From assembly GCA_016293975.1 (NCBI GenBank), contig JAEDCW010000004.1:1-47206 (forward strand): a stretch of DNA of 47,206 nucleotides, read 5' to 3'. Origin of the DNA: Clostridia bacterium (GTDB lineage: Bacteria; Bacillota; Clostridia; Christensenellales; CAG-138). The position numbers and the translations under genes were made by a program. Below are positions 8,698-19,326 of this stretch, in pieces (the first letter of the stretch is position 1; each line of letters begins with the position of its first letter). The notes beneath the pieces were generated by a model. The model saw nothing but the letters and a program-made list of their open reading frames with translations. It was not told the DNA's origin and searched no databases.

Positions 8698-10593
8698 TCA
8701 GCCGACTATGTACTTCTCGATTTTTGCGAATGCATCGTCTGCAAGCTCATAGCAGTGCTTTATCGCTGCTTCGCCCTTTGTACGCAGTTCAGCTGCGAAT
8801 TCCGCGTCTTCTATACCGCCTATGTTAATAAGTACATTGAGCCATGCGCCCTGTGCGGCACTTCTGAGGTTAGCTGCACCCGAGCCGAGATCCGAATAGC
8901 AGTTGGGGTTTATGGTACCTACACCCTCAGAGAGTATCTCAAGCGCGCGTTCACAGTTGAGCAGAAGCTCAAAGGGTATCTGTGCGGCCTGCTTGAGTGC
9001 ATTCTGCATGGCCTCTTTTCTGATTGCTTTCTGCTCATCGGTCTCCTTCGGAAGCTTGGCGGCTATTCCGAAGCCGTTATAAGCATCGGTATCCTTGTCG
9101 ATTCCCTGTGTCATATCCGACACAAAGGGATCGGCGCGCTCTATTATGCTGTGCATAAGTTCGTGTACATCGGCGTACTTTTTCTTCGATGCCGTAAGCT
9201 TTGCTGTCATAGCGGCAAGACCTATGCCCATTGCGCCTGCTACAGCGGAGACCGATCCGCCGCCGGGTGCAGGCTCACTGCTTGCCACGAGTTCAATAAA
9301 ATCACTTACTCGCATATCGGCGAGTCTACCTTTTTCGATTACCGTTCCATCCATTGCTACGATTTCTCCCTTCTTGATTACAGTAGAAACTTGGTTTGAG
9401 CCGTATCTGTAGAATATCCTGTCGAGGTTAGGTGCGTCCCAAATCAATAAATCCGCCTGCTTACCCGGCTCGACCGTTCCGAGCTTATCTGGAAGCCCTA
9501 TTGCGGCTGCGGCATTGAGCGTTACAGCTGTCAGGACTTCCTCCGGGGTCATCCTGTACTTGTAGCATGCAATGTTCATTGGGAGCTGGAGGGATAGATT
9601 TGGTGTCGAGCCGGGGTTGAAGTCGCTTGCAACGGCCACTGCGACACCGGCGTCGATCATCTTCTTTGCGGGTGCGAATTCTTTATCGAGATAGAATGAA
9701 GTGGCAGGGAGGAGTACCGCTACAGTACCGCCGTCTGCAAGCGCACTGATGCCGCTGTCGGTTGCGGCAATGAGATGCTCTGCGCTTATCGCATGGAGCT
9801 TTCCCGCTACCTCTGAACCGCCTATGGCATCGATTTCATCCGCGTGTATCTTTGCGCCCAAGCCGTAGCTCTGAGCACATTCGAGTATGGCTTCGGACTC
9901 CTTGGAAGTAAATACTGCGGTCTCACAGAACACATCGCAGTACCGGGCGAGACCCAAGCGCGCTACCTCAGGGATAAGACGCTCTGTAAGGAGCGATATG
10001 TACGCTTCGCGGTTGTTCGCATACTCCTTTGGAACGGCGTGCGCACCCATGAAAGTGGACACAATCTCTACGGGACCTTCGTCGTTGAGCCTTTCTGCCA
10101 CGCGGAGTTGCTTGAGTTCGTCATCGTACGAAAGACCGTAGCCGCTCTTTGCCTCGACCGTAGTAGTTCCGAGTACGAGCATATGCATAAGAGCATCCTT
10201 TGCCTTTACGTAGAGCTCGTCTTCGGTCGATCCCCTCGTGGCTTTGACGGTGGAATGGATACCGCCGCCGGCATTGAGTATGTCGAGGTAAGCTACGCCA
10301 TGAAGCTTCTGCGCAAGCTCGTGCTCGCGCCATCCTCCAAATACGAGATGCGTGTGTGAGTCGACAAGTCCCGCAGTAACGAGGCGGCCGCCTGCATCTA
10401 TGAGCTGTGTGCCTGCGCCTATAAGCTCCTGCGGAGCAGGCCCCGTACCGACAGCGATTATTGACGCGCCGTCCATCGCGACATAAGCATCGTGAAGCTG
10501 TTTTATATCGCCTTGCTCCTTGCCGCACTTTTTTTCATTGCCGTAGGCTGTGGCAAGTGTACCTATGTTATAAATAATACCGGTCGCTCTCAT
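8698..10593 (-). CDS. hutI: Fusion of imidazolonepropionase (HutI) and formimidoyl-THF cyclodeaminase
   Basis: This 631-residue protein joins two enzymes. Residues 1 to about 424 are imidazolonepropionase, which opens 4-imidazolone-5-propionate to N-formimidoyl-glutamate. Metal and catalytic residues are H80 and H82 (DSHTHLVF), H185 (GAHAVP), H250 (KIHADE), H273 (EHLI) and D324 (ASDFNPG). Residues about 426-631 are a cyclodeaminase (FTCD C-terminal/FchA family) with PAPGGGSVSA at 441-450 and DKDTDAYN near 500. It converts 5-formimidoyl-THF to 5,10-methenyl-THF and ammonia. The domains are in one frame with almost no linker. It starts 7 bases after the formimidoyltransferase gene and no strong ribosome-binding site is visible, so coupling is likely. 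HutI is usually about 400-420 residues and stands alone. Confidence 0.93.
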   Translation of the reverse strand: MRATGIIYNIGTLATAYGNEKKCGKEQGDIKQLHDAYVAMDGASIIAVGTGPAPQELIGAGTQLIDAGGRLVTAGLVDSHTHLVFGGWREHELAQKLHGVAYLDILNAGGGIHSTVKATRGSTEDELYVKAKDALMHMLVLGTTTVEAKSGYGLSYDDELKQLRVAERLNDEGPVEIVSTFMGAHAVPKEYANNREAYISLLTERLIPEVARLGLARYCDVFCETAVFTSKESEAILECAQSYGLGAKIHADEIDAIGGSEVAGKLHAISAEHLIAATDSGISALADGGTVAVLLPATSFYLDKEFAPAKKMIDAGVAVAVASDFNPGSTPNLSLQLPMNIACYKYRMTPEEVLTAVTLNAAAAIGLPDKLGTVEPGKQADLLIWDAPNLDRIFYRYGSNQVSTVIKKGEIVAMDGTVIEKGRLADMRVSDFIELVASSEPAPGGGSVSAVAGAMGIGLAAMTAKLTASKKKYADVHELMHSIIERADPFVSDMTQGIDKDTDAYNGFGIAAKLPKETDEQKAIRKEAMQNALKQAAQIPFELLLNCERALEILSEGVGTINPNCYSDLGSGAANLRSAAQGAWLNVLINIGGIEDAEFAAELRTKGEAAIKHCYELADDAFAKIEKYIVG

Positions 10594-10599
10594 AGCGCT

Positions 10600-11493
10600 T
10601 TACATCAAGCGGTTCTCAAGAACCTGATTCTTGCTGAAACCTTCGAGCTGCAGATAGTATTCTGCGCTGTCGATAAGGGCGGCCATAGGTGCAAGACCGA
10701 TTATCTCGCTACCTATTATGTGTACGCCGTAACGTGCGGCTTCAACGCGGACGAGCTCAAATACCCTGTAGAGAGGGGTCTTTGAGAAGTTGCACATATT
10801 GATTGAGACCTGAGCGATGTTTCTGTCCTCGAGCATTACGCCAAGTGCCTTGACGTACTTGAGTCCGCCGCTACGCTCTCTTATTATCTTTGCGATTTTG
10901 TCTGCAACCTTTATATCGCTCGTGCTGAGATTGATGTTGTAGGCTACGAGCGGGGGCCTTGCGCCGACTGCGACAACGCCCGCTGTGGGGTGAATCCTGT
11001 TGCCGCCGAAGTCGGGATGCCACTTTTCGTCGTTGACCTTTTCTGCCATACCCTCGAACTGACCCTTGCGAATTTCTGCGAGGTTCTTTCTGTGGGGAGC
11101 AGTTGCCGAATCCTCGTAAAGGAATACGGGGATTCCGAGCTCATTGGCGATTCTTTCGCCGAGCTTCTTTGAAAGTTCGACGCATTCTGCAACGGTAACG
11201 TCCTTAATCGGAACGAACGGTATTACGTCGATCGCGCCCATCCTGGGATGCTCACCCTCGTGCTGGGTAAGGTCTATATTATCGCGTGCTGCCATTGCGA
11301 GCTTGAATGCGGCATCCTCAATACCATCGGGATCGCCGACCATCGTTATTACGCTCCTGTTATGGCTTGCATCGGACGAATAGTCCAAAAGCGTAACGCC
11401 GGGAACGGTGCGTACGACATTCACCAATGCTTCTACGACCTCTGTACGTCTGCCTTCACTGACATTCGGTATACATTCGATTATCTTTGCCAT
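10600..11493 (-). CDS. ftcD: Glutamate formimidoyltransferase
   Basis: This 297-residue enzyme transfers the formimidoyl group from N-formimidoyl-glutamate to tetrahydrofolate, releasing glutamate. It begins with the family signature IIECIPNVSEGRR. H82 (GEHPRMGAIDV) matches the catalytic His of the mammalian formiminotransferase domain. Mammalian FTCD carries transferase and cyclodeaminase in one chain; here the transferase stands alone and the cyclodeaminase is fused to HutI in the next gene. The two genes are 7 bases apart, so the products are made together. Length is right for the N- plus C-subdomains. Confidence 0.94.
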   Translation of the reverse strand: MAKIIECIPNVSEGRRTEVVEALVNVVRTVPGVTLLDYSSDASHNRSVITMVGDPDGIEDAAFKLAMAARDNIDLTQHEGEHPRMGAIDVIPFVPIKDVTVAECVELSKKLGERIANELGIPVFLYEDSATAPHRKNLAEIRKGQFEGMAEKVNDEKWHPDFGGNRIHPTAGVVAVGARPPLVAYNINLSTSDIKVADKIAKIIRERSGGLKYVKALGVMLEDRNIAQVSINMCNFSKTPLYRVFELVRVEAARYGVHIIGSEIIGLAPMAALIDSAEYYLQLEGFSKNQVLENRLM

Positions 11494-11504
11494 GCTAACC
11501 TCCG

Positions 11505-13526
<2,022 letters not shown>

Positions 13527-13536
13527 GTGTTTCTCC

Positions 13537-15084
13537 TTATTTAAAATCGGGAATGGCATCGTAGACGATTTCGAGGAGCTCGCCATTTCTAACAAGCGCA
13601 TTTGCGTTAAGAATGTCGTCGCGAATCTCCCTGTCATGGTCGTAGAAGCCTATAAACTTTCTTACAGCGTCAAACAAACGCTTATGAACGGGTGATACTT
13701 CTCCGCCGCGGAGCTCTATGCCTTGTACAGCCGCCATCAGCTCGAATGCCAGCACGGAGAATGTGTTATCGACTATGGAAGCACACTTCCTTGCTGCGGT
13801 CGTACCCATGCTGACGTGATCCTCCTGGTTTGCGGAGCTGGGTATCGAGTCGACGCTCGCAGGATGCGCAAGCACCTTGTTTTCGGATACGAGTGAAGCT
13901 GCGCTGTACTGGCAAATCATGTAACCGGAGTTTATTCCGCCGTTAGGCGTCAAAAATGCGGGCAGACCGTTGCTCAGTGTAGGATTGACGAGCCTTTCCA
14001 TCCTGCGTTCGGAAATGTTTGCAATCTCTGACGCCGCGATTCCGAGGTAGTCAAACGCCAGCGCCATGGGCTCGCCGTGGAAGTTGCCGCCAGAAATGAC
14101 ACTCTCGTCATCAAGAAAGAGCAGAGGGTTGTCCGTTACGGAGTTTATCTCGATCTCGATTTTTTCCCAAACGTGGGAAATGGCATCCCTGCAGGCGCCG
14201 TGTACCTGGGGAAGACAGCGTATTGCATATGCGTCTTGTACCCTAAGCTGTTGTGAAGCATCGAGAAGGGGGCTGTTTTCTGTCAGCTTGAGGATATTTG
14301 AAGCGACGAGTCCCTGACCCTTATGCGGGCGTACCATATGAACTCGGGGGTCGAAAGCGTTCTTTAAAGCCGTGAGTGCTTCCATGCTCATTGATGCTAT
14401 TATATCGGCAAGCTGTGCCGCACAATAGCTGTCATAGCAGGCGAGAAGTCCGATGGACGTCATGCACTGGGTGCCGTTGATCAGGGCAAGTCCTTCCTTT
14501 GCAAGCAGGTGATACGTCGGTATGCCTGCAAGCTTCATAGCTTCGCCTCCGGATATGACCTTGCCCATGTACTCGGCAAGACCGAGGCCGATAAGCGGCA
14601 AAACCATGTGCGAAAGTGGTGCGAGGTCTCCGCTTGCGCCCAATGAACCCTTCTGAGGAATCACGGGGTGTACGTGCTTGTTGAGCATATCTACAAGCGC
14701 ACATACAAGCTCGGGTCTTATGCCGGAGAAGCCCTTACAGAGCGCGTTTGCCCGGAGCAGAAGCATTCCTCTTACGGCGTCCGAGGGGAGCGGTTCACCG
14801 ACTGCTACACAGTGGCTCAAAATAAGGTTTTCCTGTAGCTGACCGCTTTTTTCCTTACCTATGCTTATTTTGCTGAATTCGCCGAAGCCCGTGCTGATTC
14901 CGTATGCGACACGTTCCTCATCGAGAATCTTTGTGACGAGTTCGCGAGAGCGCTTCATTGCTTCTGTCGCGGATGGAGCTATGCTTACGGTTGCACCAAA
15001 GCGGGCAACAGCTACTACCTGCTCAATAGTGAGCGAGTTTCCGTCGATTACTACGGATTTTATGTTTTTGGGAAGGATATGCAA
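13537..15084 (-). CDS. hutH: Histidine ammonia-lyase (TTG start)
   Basis: This 515-residue enzyme deaminates histidine to urocanate. The tripeptide ASG that forms the MIO prosthetic group is at 150-152 in GSLGASGDLAPLSH, and Y61 (YGISTGFG) is the catalytic Tyr. The first codon is TTG at 15084, supported by GGAGGT five bases upstream and by the normal length it gives. The gene begins 35 bases after the DUF2804 gene with no obvious promoter between, so transcription may come from the DUF2804 promoter. Confidence 0.95.
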   Translation of the reverse strand: MHILPKNIKSVVIDGNSLTIEQVVAVARFGATVSIAPSATEAMKRSRELVTKILDEERVAYGISTGFGEFSKISIGKEKSGQLQENLILSHCVAVGEPLPSDAVRGMLLLRANALCKGFSGIRPELVCALVDMLNKHVHPVIPQKGSLGASGDLAPLSHMVLPLIGLGLAEYMGKVISGGEAMKLAGIPTYHLLAKEGLALINGTQCMTSIGLLACYDSYCAAQLADIIASMSMEALTALKNAFDPRVHMVRPHKGQGLVASNILKLTENSPLLDASQQLRVQDAYAIRCLPQVHGACRDAISHVWEKIEIEINSVTDNPLLFLDDESVISGGNFHGEPMALAFDYLGIAASEIANISERRMERLVNPTLSNGLPAFLTPNGGINSGYMICQYSAASLVSENKVLAHPASVDSIPSSANQEDHVSMGTTAARKCASIVDNTFSVLAFELMAAVQGIELRGGEVSPVHKRLFDAVRKFIGFYDHDREIRDDILNANALVRNGELLEIVYDAIPDFK

Positions 15085-15118
15085 AATAGACCTCCATTAT
15101 ATTAGATTACAAGCGAAA

Positions 15119-16147
15119 TCACCACTTGTTGCGCACTTTTTCCGCAAAACCCAAAAGGTTTTCAAAACTTACCACGGTGCCGTCGTCGAGCACCGCCTTA
15201 CCTGTGAAGTGACCGAACACCTGGTGCTGGTCGCTTAACACTATGCCGATTGAAGTATAAGCGCTCCTGTCGAGTATGGGGGTGAGGGTAACGTCGAATC
15301 TGCCGTCATCGGACACGATGCCATACGGAGCCATGAAATCGATACTTCCGTACTCGTTATGCTTCATGTCAAACGTCAGTCTGCCTATCTTATGAGCTAT
15401 GCCGTCGTAAAACAGCATGTTTTCGGAAGCTTTTGAGGTGTCCCCGAAGCCGTAGCCTATGTTAAAACCGAATTTGTGCGAATCGATTATCCCCTGCGCG
15501 GCACCCCAATACCAAGTGTTGTCGTATGTCCAAACGCCTCTGCCCCAGTCGAGCAGTCCGAATGAATCGTCGGGGGAGAATTCGTATTGCTTGCCCTCGA
15601 ACATGACCGTACCCGAGGCGCGCATTCCGATTATTTTTTGGTTGTAGTAAAACGCCTTTTTATCCTCGCTGAATGGAGTGGCGATTACCATGCTGTCGCG
15701 CGGGAAGTCTGTAAGCTCTATATTCGCTGTAAATTCTTCGTTGCTGAACTTGTCGAAGTGACATTTGAGCACTCTCTTATCGGGAAATACGTCGAATGAG
15801 AACTCGGCGCCCTTGCAGGATGCCTTTATATCTCCCGTAACAGATGTGGAAGGGAAATGCGTAGAACCGAATGTAAGCGGCTTAATGGGGCTGACCGTAA
15901 CTTCTCTGCGCGACTTAAAATCGAGGAATGACGCACTCAAAAGGCCCATATAGCTGTTATCGTCTATCGTCAATGCAACGCCGAAATCATTGTTGTAAAC
16001 CAAATAGTAATCCCATTCTTTGATACGATGTGCAGCGGCACGAATGTCACGCCTGTCGTACTCCTTGACGAGCGAGGTAGCATAACCCGCTTCGCATAGA
16101 TGGCCATGTTCGTCGAGCAGCTTTCCGGCACTTAACAAATGCTGCAT
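15119..16147 (-). CDS. DUF2804 family protein, first gene of the hut operon
   Basis: This 342-residue protein matches the DUF2804 family. It has aromatic-rich beta-strand blocks such as LLDWGRGVWTYDNTWYWG and FGFNIGYGFGD, which suggest a lipocalin-like beta structure. No signal peptide is seen and its function is unknown. The start at 16147 is chosen for GGAGG five bases upstream; the open frame continues 15 codons further without support. It lies at the head of the histidine-utilisation genes. Whether it has a catabolic role or only shares the promoter cannot be told. Confidence 0.8.
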   Translation of the reverse strand: MQHLLSAGKLLDEHGHLCEAGYATSLVKEYDRRDIRAAAHRIKEWDYYLVYNNDFGVALTIDDNSYMGLLSASFLDFKSRREVTVSPIKPLTFGSTHFPSTSVTGDIKASCKGAEFSFDVFPDKRVLKCHFDKFSNEEFTANIELTDFPRDSMVIATPFSEDKKAFYYNQKIIGMRASGTVMFEGKQYEFSPDDSFGLLDWGRGVWTYDNTWYWGAAQGIIDSHKFGFNIGYGFGDTSKASENMLFYDGIAHKIGRLTFDMKHNEYGSIDFMAPYGIVSDDGRFDVTLTPILDRSAYTSIGIVLSDQHQVFGHFTGKAVLDDGTVVSFENLLGFAEKVRNKW

Positions 16148-16182
16148 ATTTTCCTCCCACCTGTTTGATTTGTTACACAGCA

Positions 16183-16211
16183 ATAATACCACATTTGATA
16201 CATGGATTGAA
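16183..16211 (-). promoter_or_regulatory. Putative promoter of the DUF2804-hut operon
   Basis: On the minus strand TTCAAT (16211-16206) and TATTAT (16188-16183) are 17 bases apart, 35 bases upstream of the DUF2804 start. Confidence 0.5.
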
Positions 16212-16305
16212 GTCCTCGCTAATATATATGTTTATCATTTGCGCACAAAAGTATGTTTCCAAATATGCCAGTGAATGGTATTATTATAGAAAAAAGGATT
16301 TATGA

Positions 16306-16965
16306 ATGGATACTGTTGTAATAGTTTTGTTCTCGCTTGTTAGCTGCATTCACCTCGTTAGTTGCTATTTTGGAGTGAAGACAGTTAGGGGGATAACAAA
16401 ATGTCTGCTTATGCCACTGCTTGCGGCAGTTTACTTGCTTTTGTCCGCTGCCCCAAACTACCTCGTGATTATGGCGCTCGCTTTTAGTTTTGTGGGGGAT
16501 GTATTGTTGCTGGGACCCAAATCCGCAGATTCGATGAAACCGGGAATTGCGTCTTTTGCTGTAACTCACTTGCTTTATATCGTCGTGACCGTAAATTCGG
16601 GGCTTATGCAGGGTATTCCAATATGGGCGATAGTTGTGATTGGCTTGGCATTTCTTATTGCCGGGTCGCTCGTATACATGGAAATCCGGAAATACGCATC
16701 AACCAAGCTTAAGCTGTTTGCTGTCCCGTACGTGCTCCTGATATTCGGCATGAGCGCACTGCAAACGATGGTGTTTGTCAACAAGCCCTCTTTTGGGACG
16801 GTGCTTTTGGCGGTTGGCTCACTGTTCTTTATAGTGTCGGATACGACACTTTCGATGAGCGTTCTTAAGCCCGCCAAGAAGGTGACACTTACAAACTTCT
16901 TTGTTATGATTACCTATATACTTGCCCAACTTCTCATAGTTTGCGGCTACAATATGGTGCTTTGA
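16306..16965 (+). CDS. YhhN/TMEM86-family membrane protein (lysoplasmalogenase-like)
   Basis: This 219-residue integral membrane protein has about seven to eight predicted helices. Family landmarks are a TKCLLMPLL segment in helix 2, FSFVGDVLLL, a conserved His after GIASFAVTHLLY, FIVSDTTLS and a closing YILAQLLIV. Characterised relatives hydrolyse the vinyl ether bond of lysoplasmalogens or act on related ether lipids, and plasmalogens are common in anaerobic clostridia. The bacterial substrate here is inference. Pyroglutamyl peptidase follows after two bases, so they are co-transcribed. Confidence 0.8.
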   Translation: MDTVVIVLFSLVSCIHLVSCYFGVKTVRGITKCLLMPLLAAVYLLLSAAPNYLVIMALAFSFVGDVLLLGPKSADSMKPGIASFAVTHLLYIVVTVNSGLMQGIPIWAIVVIGLAFLIAGSLVYMEIRKYASTKLKLFAVPYVLLIFGMSALQTMVFVNKPSFGTVLLAVGSLFFIVSDTTLSMSVLKPAKKVTLTNFFVMITYILAQLLIVCGYNMVL

Positions 16966-16967
16966 TT

Positions 16968-17606
16968 ATGAAAATACTTGTAACAGGTTTTGAACCGTGG
17001 CATGACGAGATAAACCCATCGTGGGAGGTCGTTCGCGGATTACCAGACGAGATATGCGGAGCGAGCGTACATAAGGCATTGCTTCGAGTTGTCGCAAAGG
17101 ACGCGGAGGAGGTCCTAACACGGCTTATAGACGAGCTTAGGCCCGACGCTATCATATCGCTTGGTCAGAGCGGAAGACGGCAGGCTGTAGAGTTTGAGCG
17201 CATAGCCGTGAATGTGGACGACTACAGAATCGAGGATGGCGACGGCAATATAGTGTCCGACAGACCCATAAAGGAGGGTTGGGAGGACGGAATACTTACT
17301 ACGCTCCCGATACGAGATATGGCAAAAGCATGTGAGCAGGCGGGCGTACCTGCGGCTATTTCATATACTGCCGGCACGCATCTTTGCAATCACGTCATGT
17401 ACTTCGTTTTGGGCTATTGCAGACGCAACAACATAGATGCGCTGTGCGGATTCATACATGTTCCGCTCGACATATCGCAATGCGTGGGTAGGCAAAACAG
17501 GAGCTTTATGGATATAGAACTAGCGCGCAGGGGGGTCGTGGCGGCACTTGAAGTAGTGGCGAATAAATTGAACGATGGAGGCAAATATGGGACTTGCGCT
17601 CGATAA
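16968..17606 (+). CDS. pcp: Pyroglutamyl-peptidase I
   Basis: This 212-residue cysteine peptidase removes N-terminal pyroglutamate from peptides. It starts with the family motif MKILVTGFEPW. The triad is visible as E77 (EFERIAVN), C140 (SYTAGTHLCNHVMY) and H164 (FIHVPL), at the spacing seen in the Bacillus enzyme. The start at 16968 is preferred over one nine codons upstream, which would lie inside the yhhN-like gene. The 3' end overlaps the likely ribosome-binding site and start of the nucleotidase gene. Confidence 0.93.
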   Translation: MKILVTGFEPWHDEINPSWEVVRGLPDEICGASVHKALLRVVAKDAEEVLTRLIDELRPDAIISLGQSGRRQAVEFERIAVNVDDYRIEDGDGNIVSDRPIKEGWEDGILTTLPIRDMAKACEQAGVPAAISYTAGTHLCNHVMYFVLGYCRRNNIDALCGFIHVPLDISQCVGRQNRSFMDIELARRGVVAALEVVANKLNDGGKYGTCAR

Positions 17607-18477
17607 GACACTTGTCGTAGGTATTTCTTCGAGGGCACTTTTTGACCTCGAGTACGAGAACTCGATTTTCGAGTCTGAGGGCCTCGATGCCTACAGACAA
17701 TACCAAATAGAACATGAGAATGACGTATTGAAGCCCGGTGCGGGATTTGCCGTCGTCAAGGCATTGCTTAGGCTGAATACGGACGGGCAAAAGCTCACCG
17801 AGATCATAATAATGTCGAGAAACACCGCGGATACGAGCTTGAGGATATTCAATTCAATTGAGCATTATAAGCTTGATATATCCAGAGCGGCGCTTGCAGG
17901 CGGAAAGTCGCTTGCACCGTACTTACCGGCATTCAACACTGACTTGTTTCTCTCGGCAGATAACGACGATGTGCAGGCGGCGATAAATGCAAACGTAGCC
18001 GCAGGCACTATCATCACTAACCATGCATACATGAATCCTTATGAGGAGATATCACAGCTCCGTATCGCATTTGATGGCGACGCAGTGCTGTTTTCAGATG
18101 ATTCGGAACGGATATACAAGAGGGACGGTATGCAGGCGTTTCTTGAGCATGAGAGGCAGAACGCGCGTAATCCTCTCGCAAAGGGACCGTTTGCGAAACT
18201 GTTAATGACGATATCGAGCATACAGAAACAGTACGATGATGATGTACCGATAAGGACGGCACTTGTAACGGCGAGAAACGCTCCCGCTCACGAGAGGGTC
18301 ATAAGGACCCTGCGAGAATGGGATGTGCGAATCGATGAAGCGTTCTTCCTGGGCGGCGTAGACAAGAGTGAAGTTCTGAAGGCGTTCGGAGCGCATATTT
18401 TCTTCGACGATCAGCTTTTGCACACTACGCCTGCGTCCCAGTTTGTACCGAGCGCTACCGTACCATATAAGAGCTGA
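17587..18477 (+). CDS. Cytosolic 5'-nucleotidase I (NT5C1)-like protein
   Basis: This 296-residue protein resembles the cN-I family of nucleoside monophosphate phosphatases (AMP/IMP preference in animals). Hallmarks are VGISSRALFDLEYENSIFE near the N terminus, a PGAGFAVVKALLRLN segment, IIMSRNTADTSLRIF, and DGDAVLFSDDSE in the middle. The ATG at 17587 is chosen because GGAGG lies five bases upstream; another ATG 12 bases earlier contains that site. The gene overlaps the end of pcp. A role in supplying nucleosides and bases to purine catabolism would fit the rest of the window but is inference. Confidence 0.82.
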   Translation: MGLALDKTLVVGISSRALFDLEYENSIFESEGLDAYRQYQIEHENDVLKPGAGFAVVKALLRLNTDGQKLTEIIIMSRNTADTSLRIFNSIEHYKLDISRAALAGGKSLAPYLPAFNTDLFLSADNDDVQAAINANVAAGTIITNHAYMNPYEEISQLRIAFDGDAVLFSDDSERIYKRDGMQAFLEHERQNARNPLAKGPFAKLLMTISSIQKQYDDDVPIRTALVTARNAPAHERVIRTLREWDVRIDEAFFLGGVDKSEVLKAFGAHIFFDDQLLHTTPASQFVPSATVPYKS

Positions 18478-18607
18478 AGCATAGTGTTTTTAGTAAAACC
18501 CTACGGGTAATGTGATGAGTTGACTTTGGTTGTGGTCGTATTAGCGACATTTATAATGCTATGCATTAAGAAAAAACGGATAATCCAAACTCTTACGGAG
18601 AAAATCT

Positions 18608-19033
18608 ATGTACGAAAGAATGCTGAATAAATAAACTGAGCCGACGGTAGAAGATATGGCGGAGTACTGTAGAGAAAATGCAGAACGTTTTTCCGTGATA
18701 AATGGGTGGCTGACTGGCACTTTCGGCACAGAACAAAAGTTTGCTATTCCATATGGCAACAAATACGGTTGGGCAATTGCACGTTACAAAAAGAAAAAGC
18801 TCATATGTAATATCTTAGCCGAAGCTGACGCATTTACGGTTATGGTGAGGCTGACGAATGCTTAATTTGAAAAGGTTCATGCAAAGTTGCAAAAACACGA
18901 TCGGGACTGCATCGGCAACAAGTATCCCTGTAGCGATGGCGGTTGGATACATTATCGAGTCACTTGCCAGAAGTATTATGACGACATAGTGAAACGGTTA
19001 GAAGTAAAATGCTCGTGGTTTAAACTCATGTAA
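18608..19033 (+). pseudogene. DUF3788-family gene interrupted by two in-frame TAA codons
   Basis: Reading 18608-19033 in one frame gives a full-length family protein (about 141 codons) with recognisable blocks: MYERMLNK at the start, PYGNKYGWAIA, KLICNILAEADAFTVMVRL, and NKYPCSDGGWIHYRV towards the end. Only two codons break it: TAA at 18632-18634 and TAA at 18863-18865. No frameshift is present, and both stops fall where glutamine would fit the family (CAA to TAA, one transition each). A ribosome-binding site (GGAG) precedes the ATG. The rest of the coding sequence looks well kept, so inactivation seems recent. Read-through or recoding cannot be excluded from sequence alone. Confidence 0.75.
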
Positions 19034-19326
19034 GCTTCCGGATGATAAATAGACATAGACAGTCCTCCGTGTGGTTGGTTCATGTGGGGGATTTATTGTT
19101 TACCGCCATTTGACATACAGCGCCAAGTTTTTTGCACGGACGGACTTATATGCATTGTTCTTGAAATACATAGTGTAAGGCACATGAACGACATTTCGGG
19201 CAGGTTTGGGGCTGTTTAGCCCGTTATTAGGACTCTTCCGGGGTAAATTTCGCAAAGTGTAAAAAACCGCGTATAAACCTGACACGCCGCATGTATACAT
19301 GAATATATGGATACAGGAGGTGTCAA
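19034..19326. other. Gap with no recognised gene
   Basis: Nothing convincing is seen. A minus-strand frame through 19100-19519 has a protein-like stretch near its end (NVVHVPYTMYFKNNAYKS) that I do not recognise and that overlaps the SPOR gene, so it is not called. Confidence 0.4.

Noticed and set aside
13527..13637. 37-codon N-terminal extension of urocanate hydratase
   Set aside because: It lies inside the end of hutH in another frame, and a good ribosome-binding site stands just before the ATG at 13526, which gives the normal family start.
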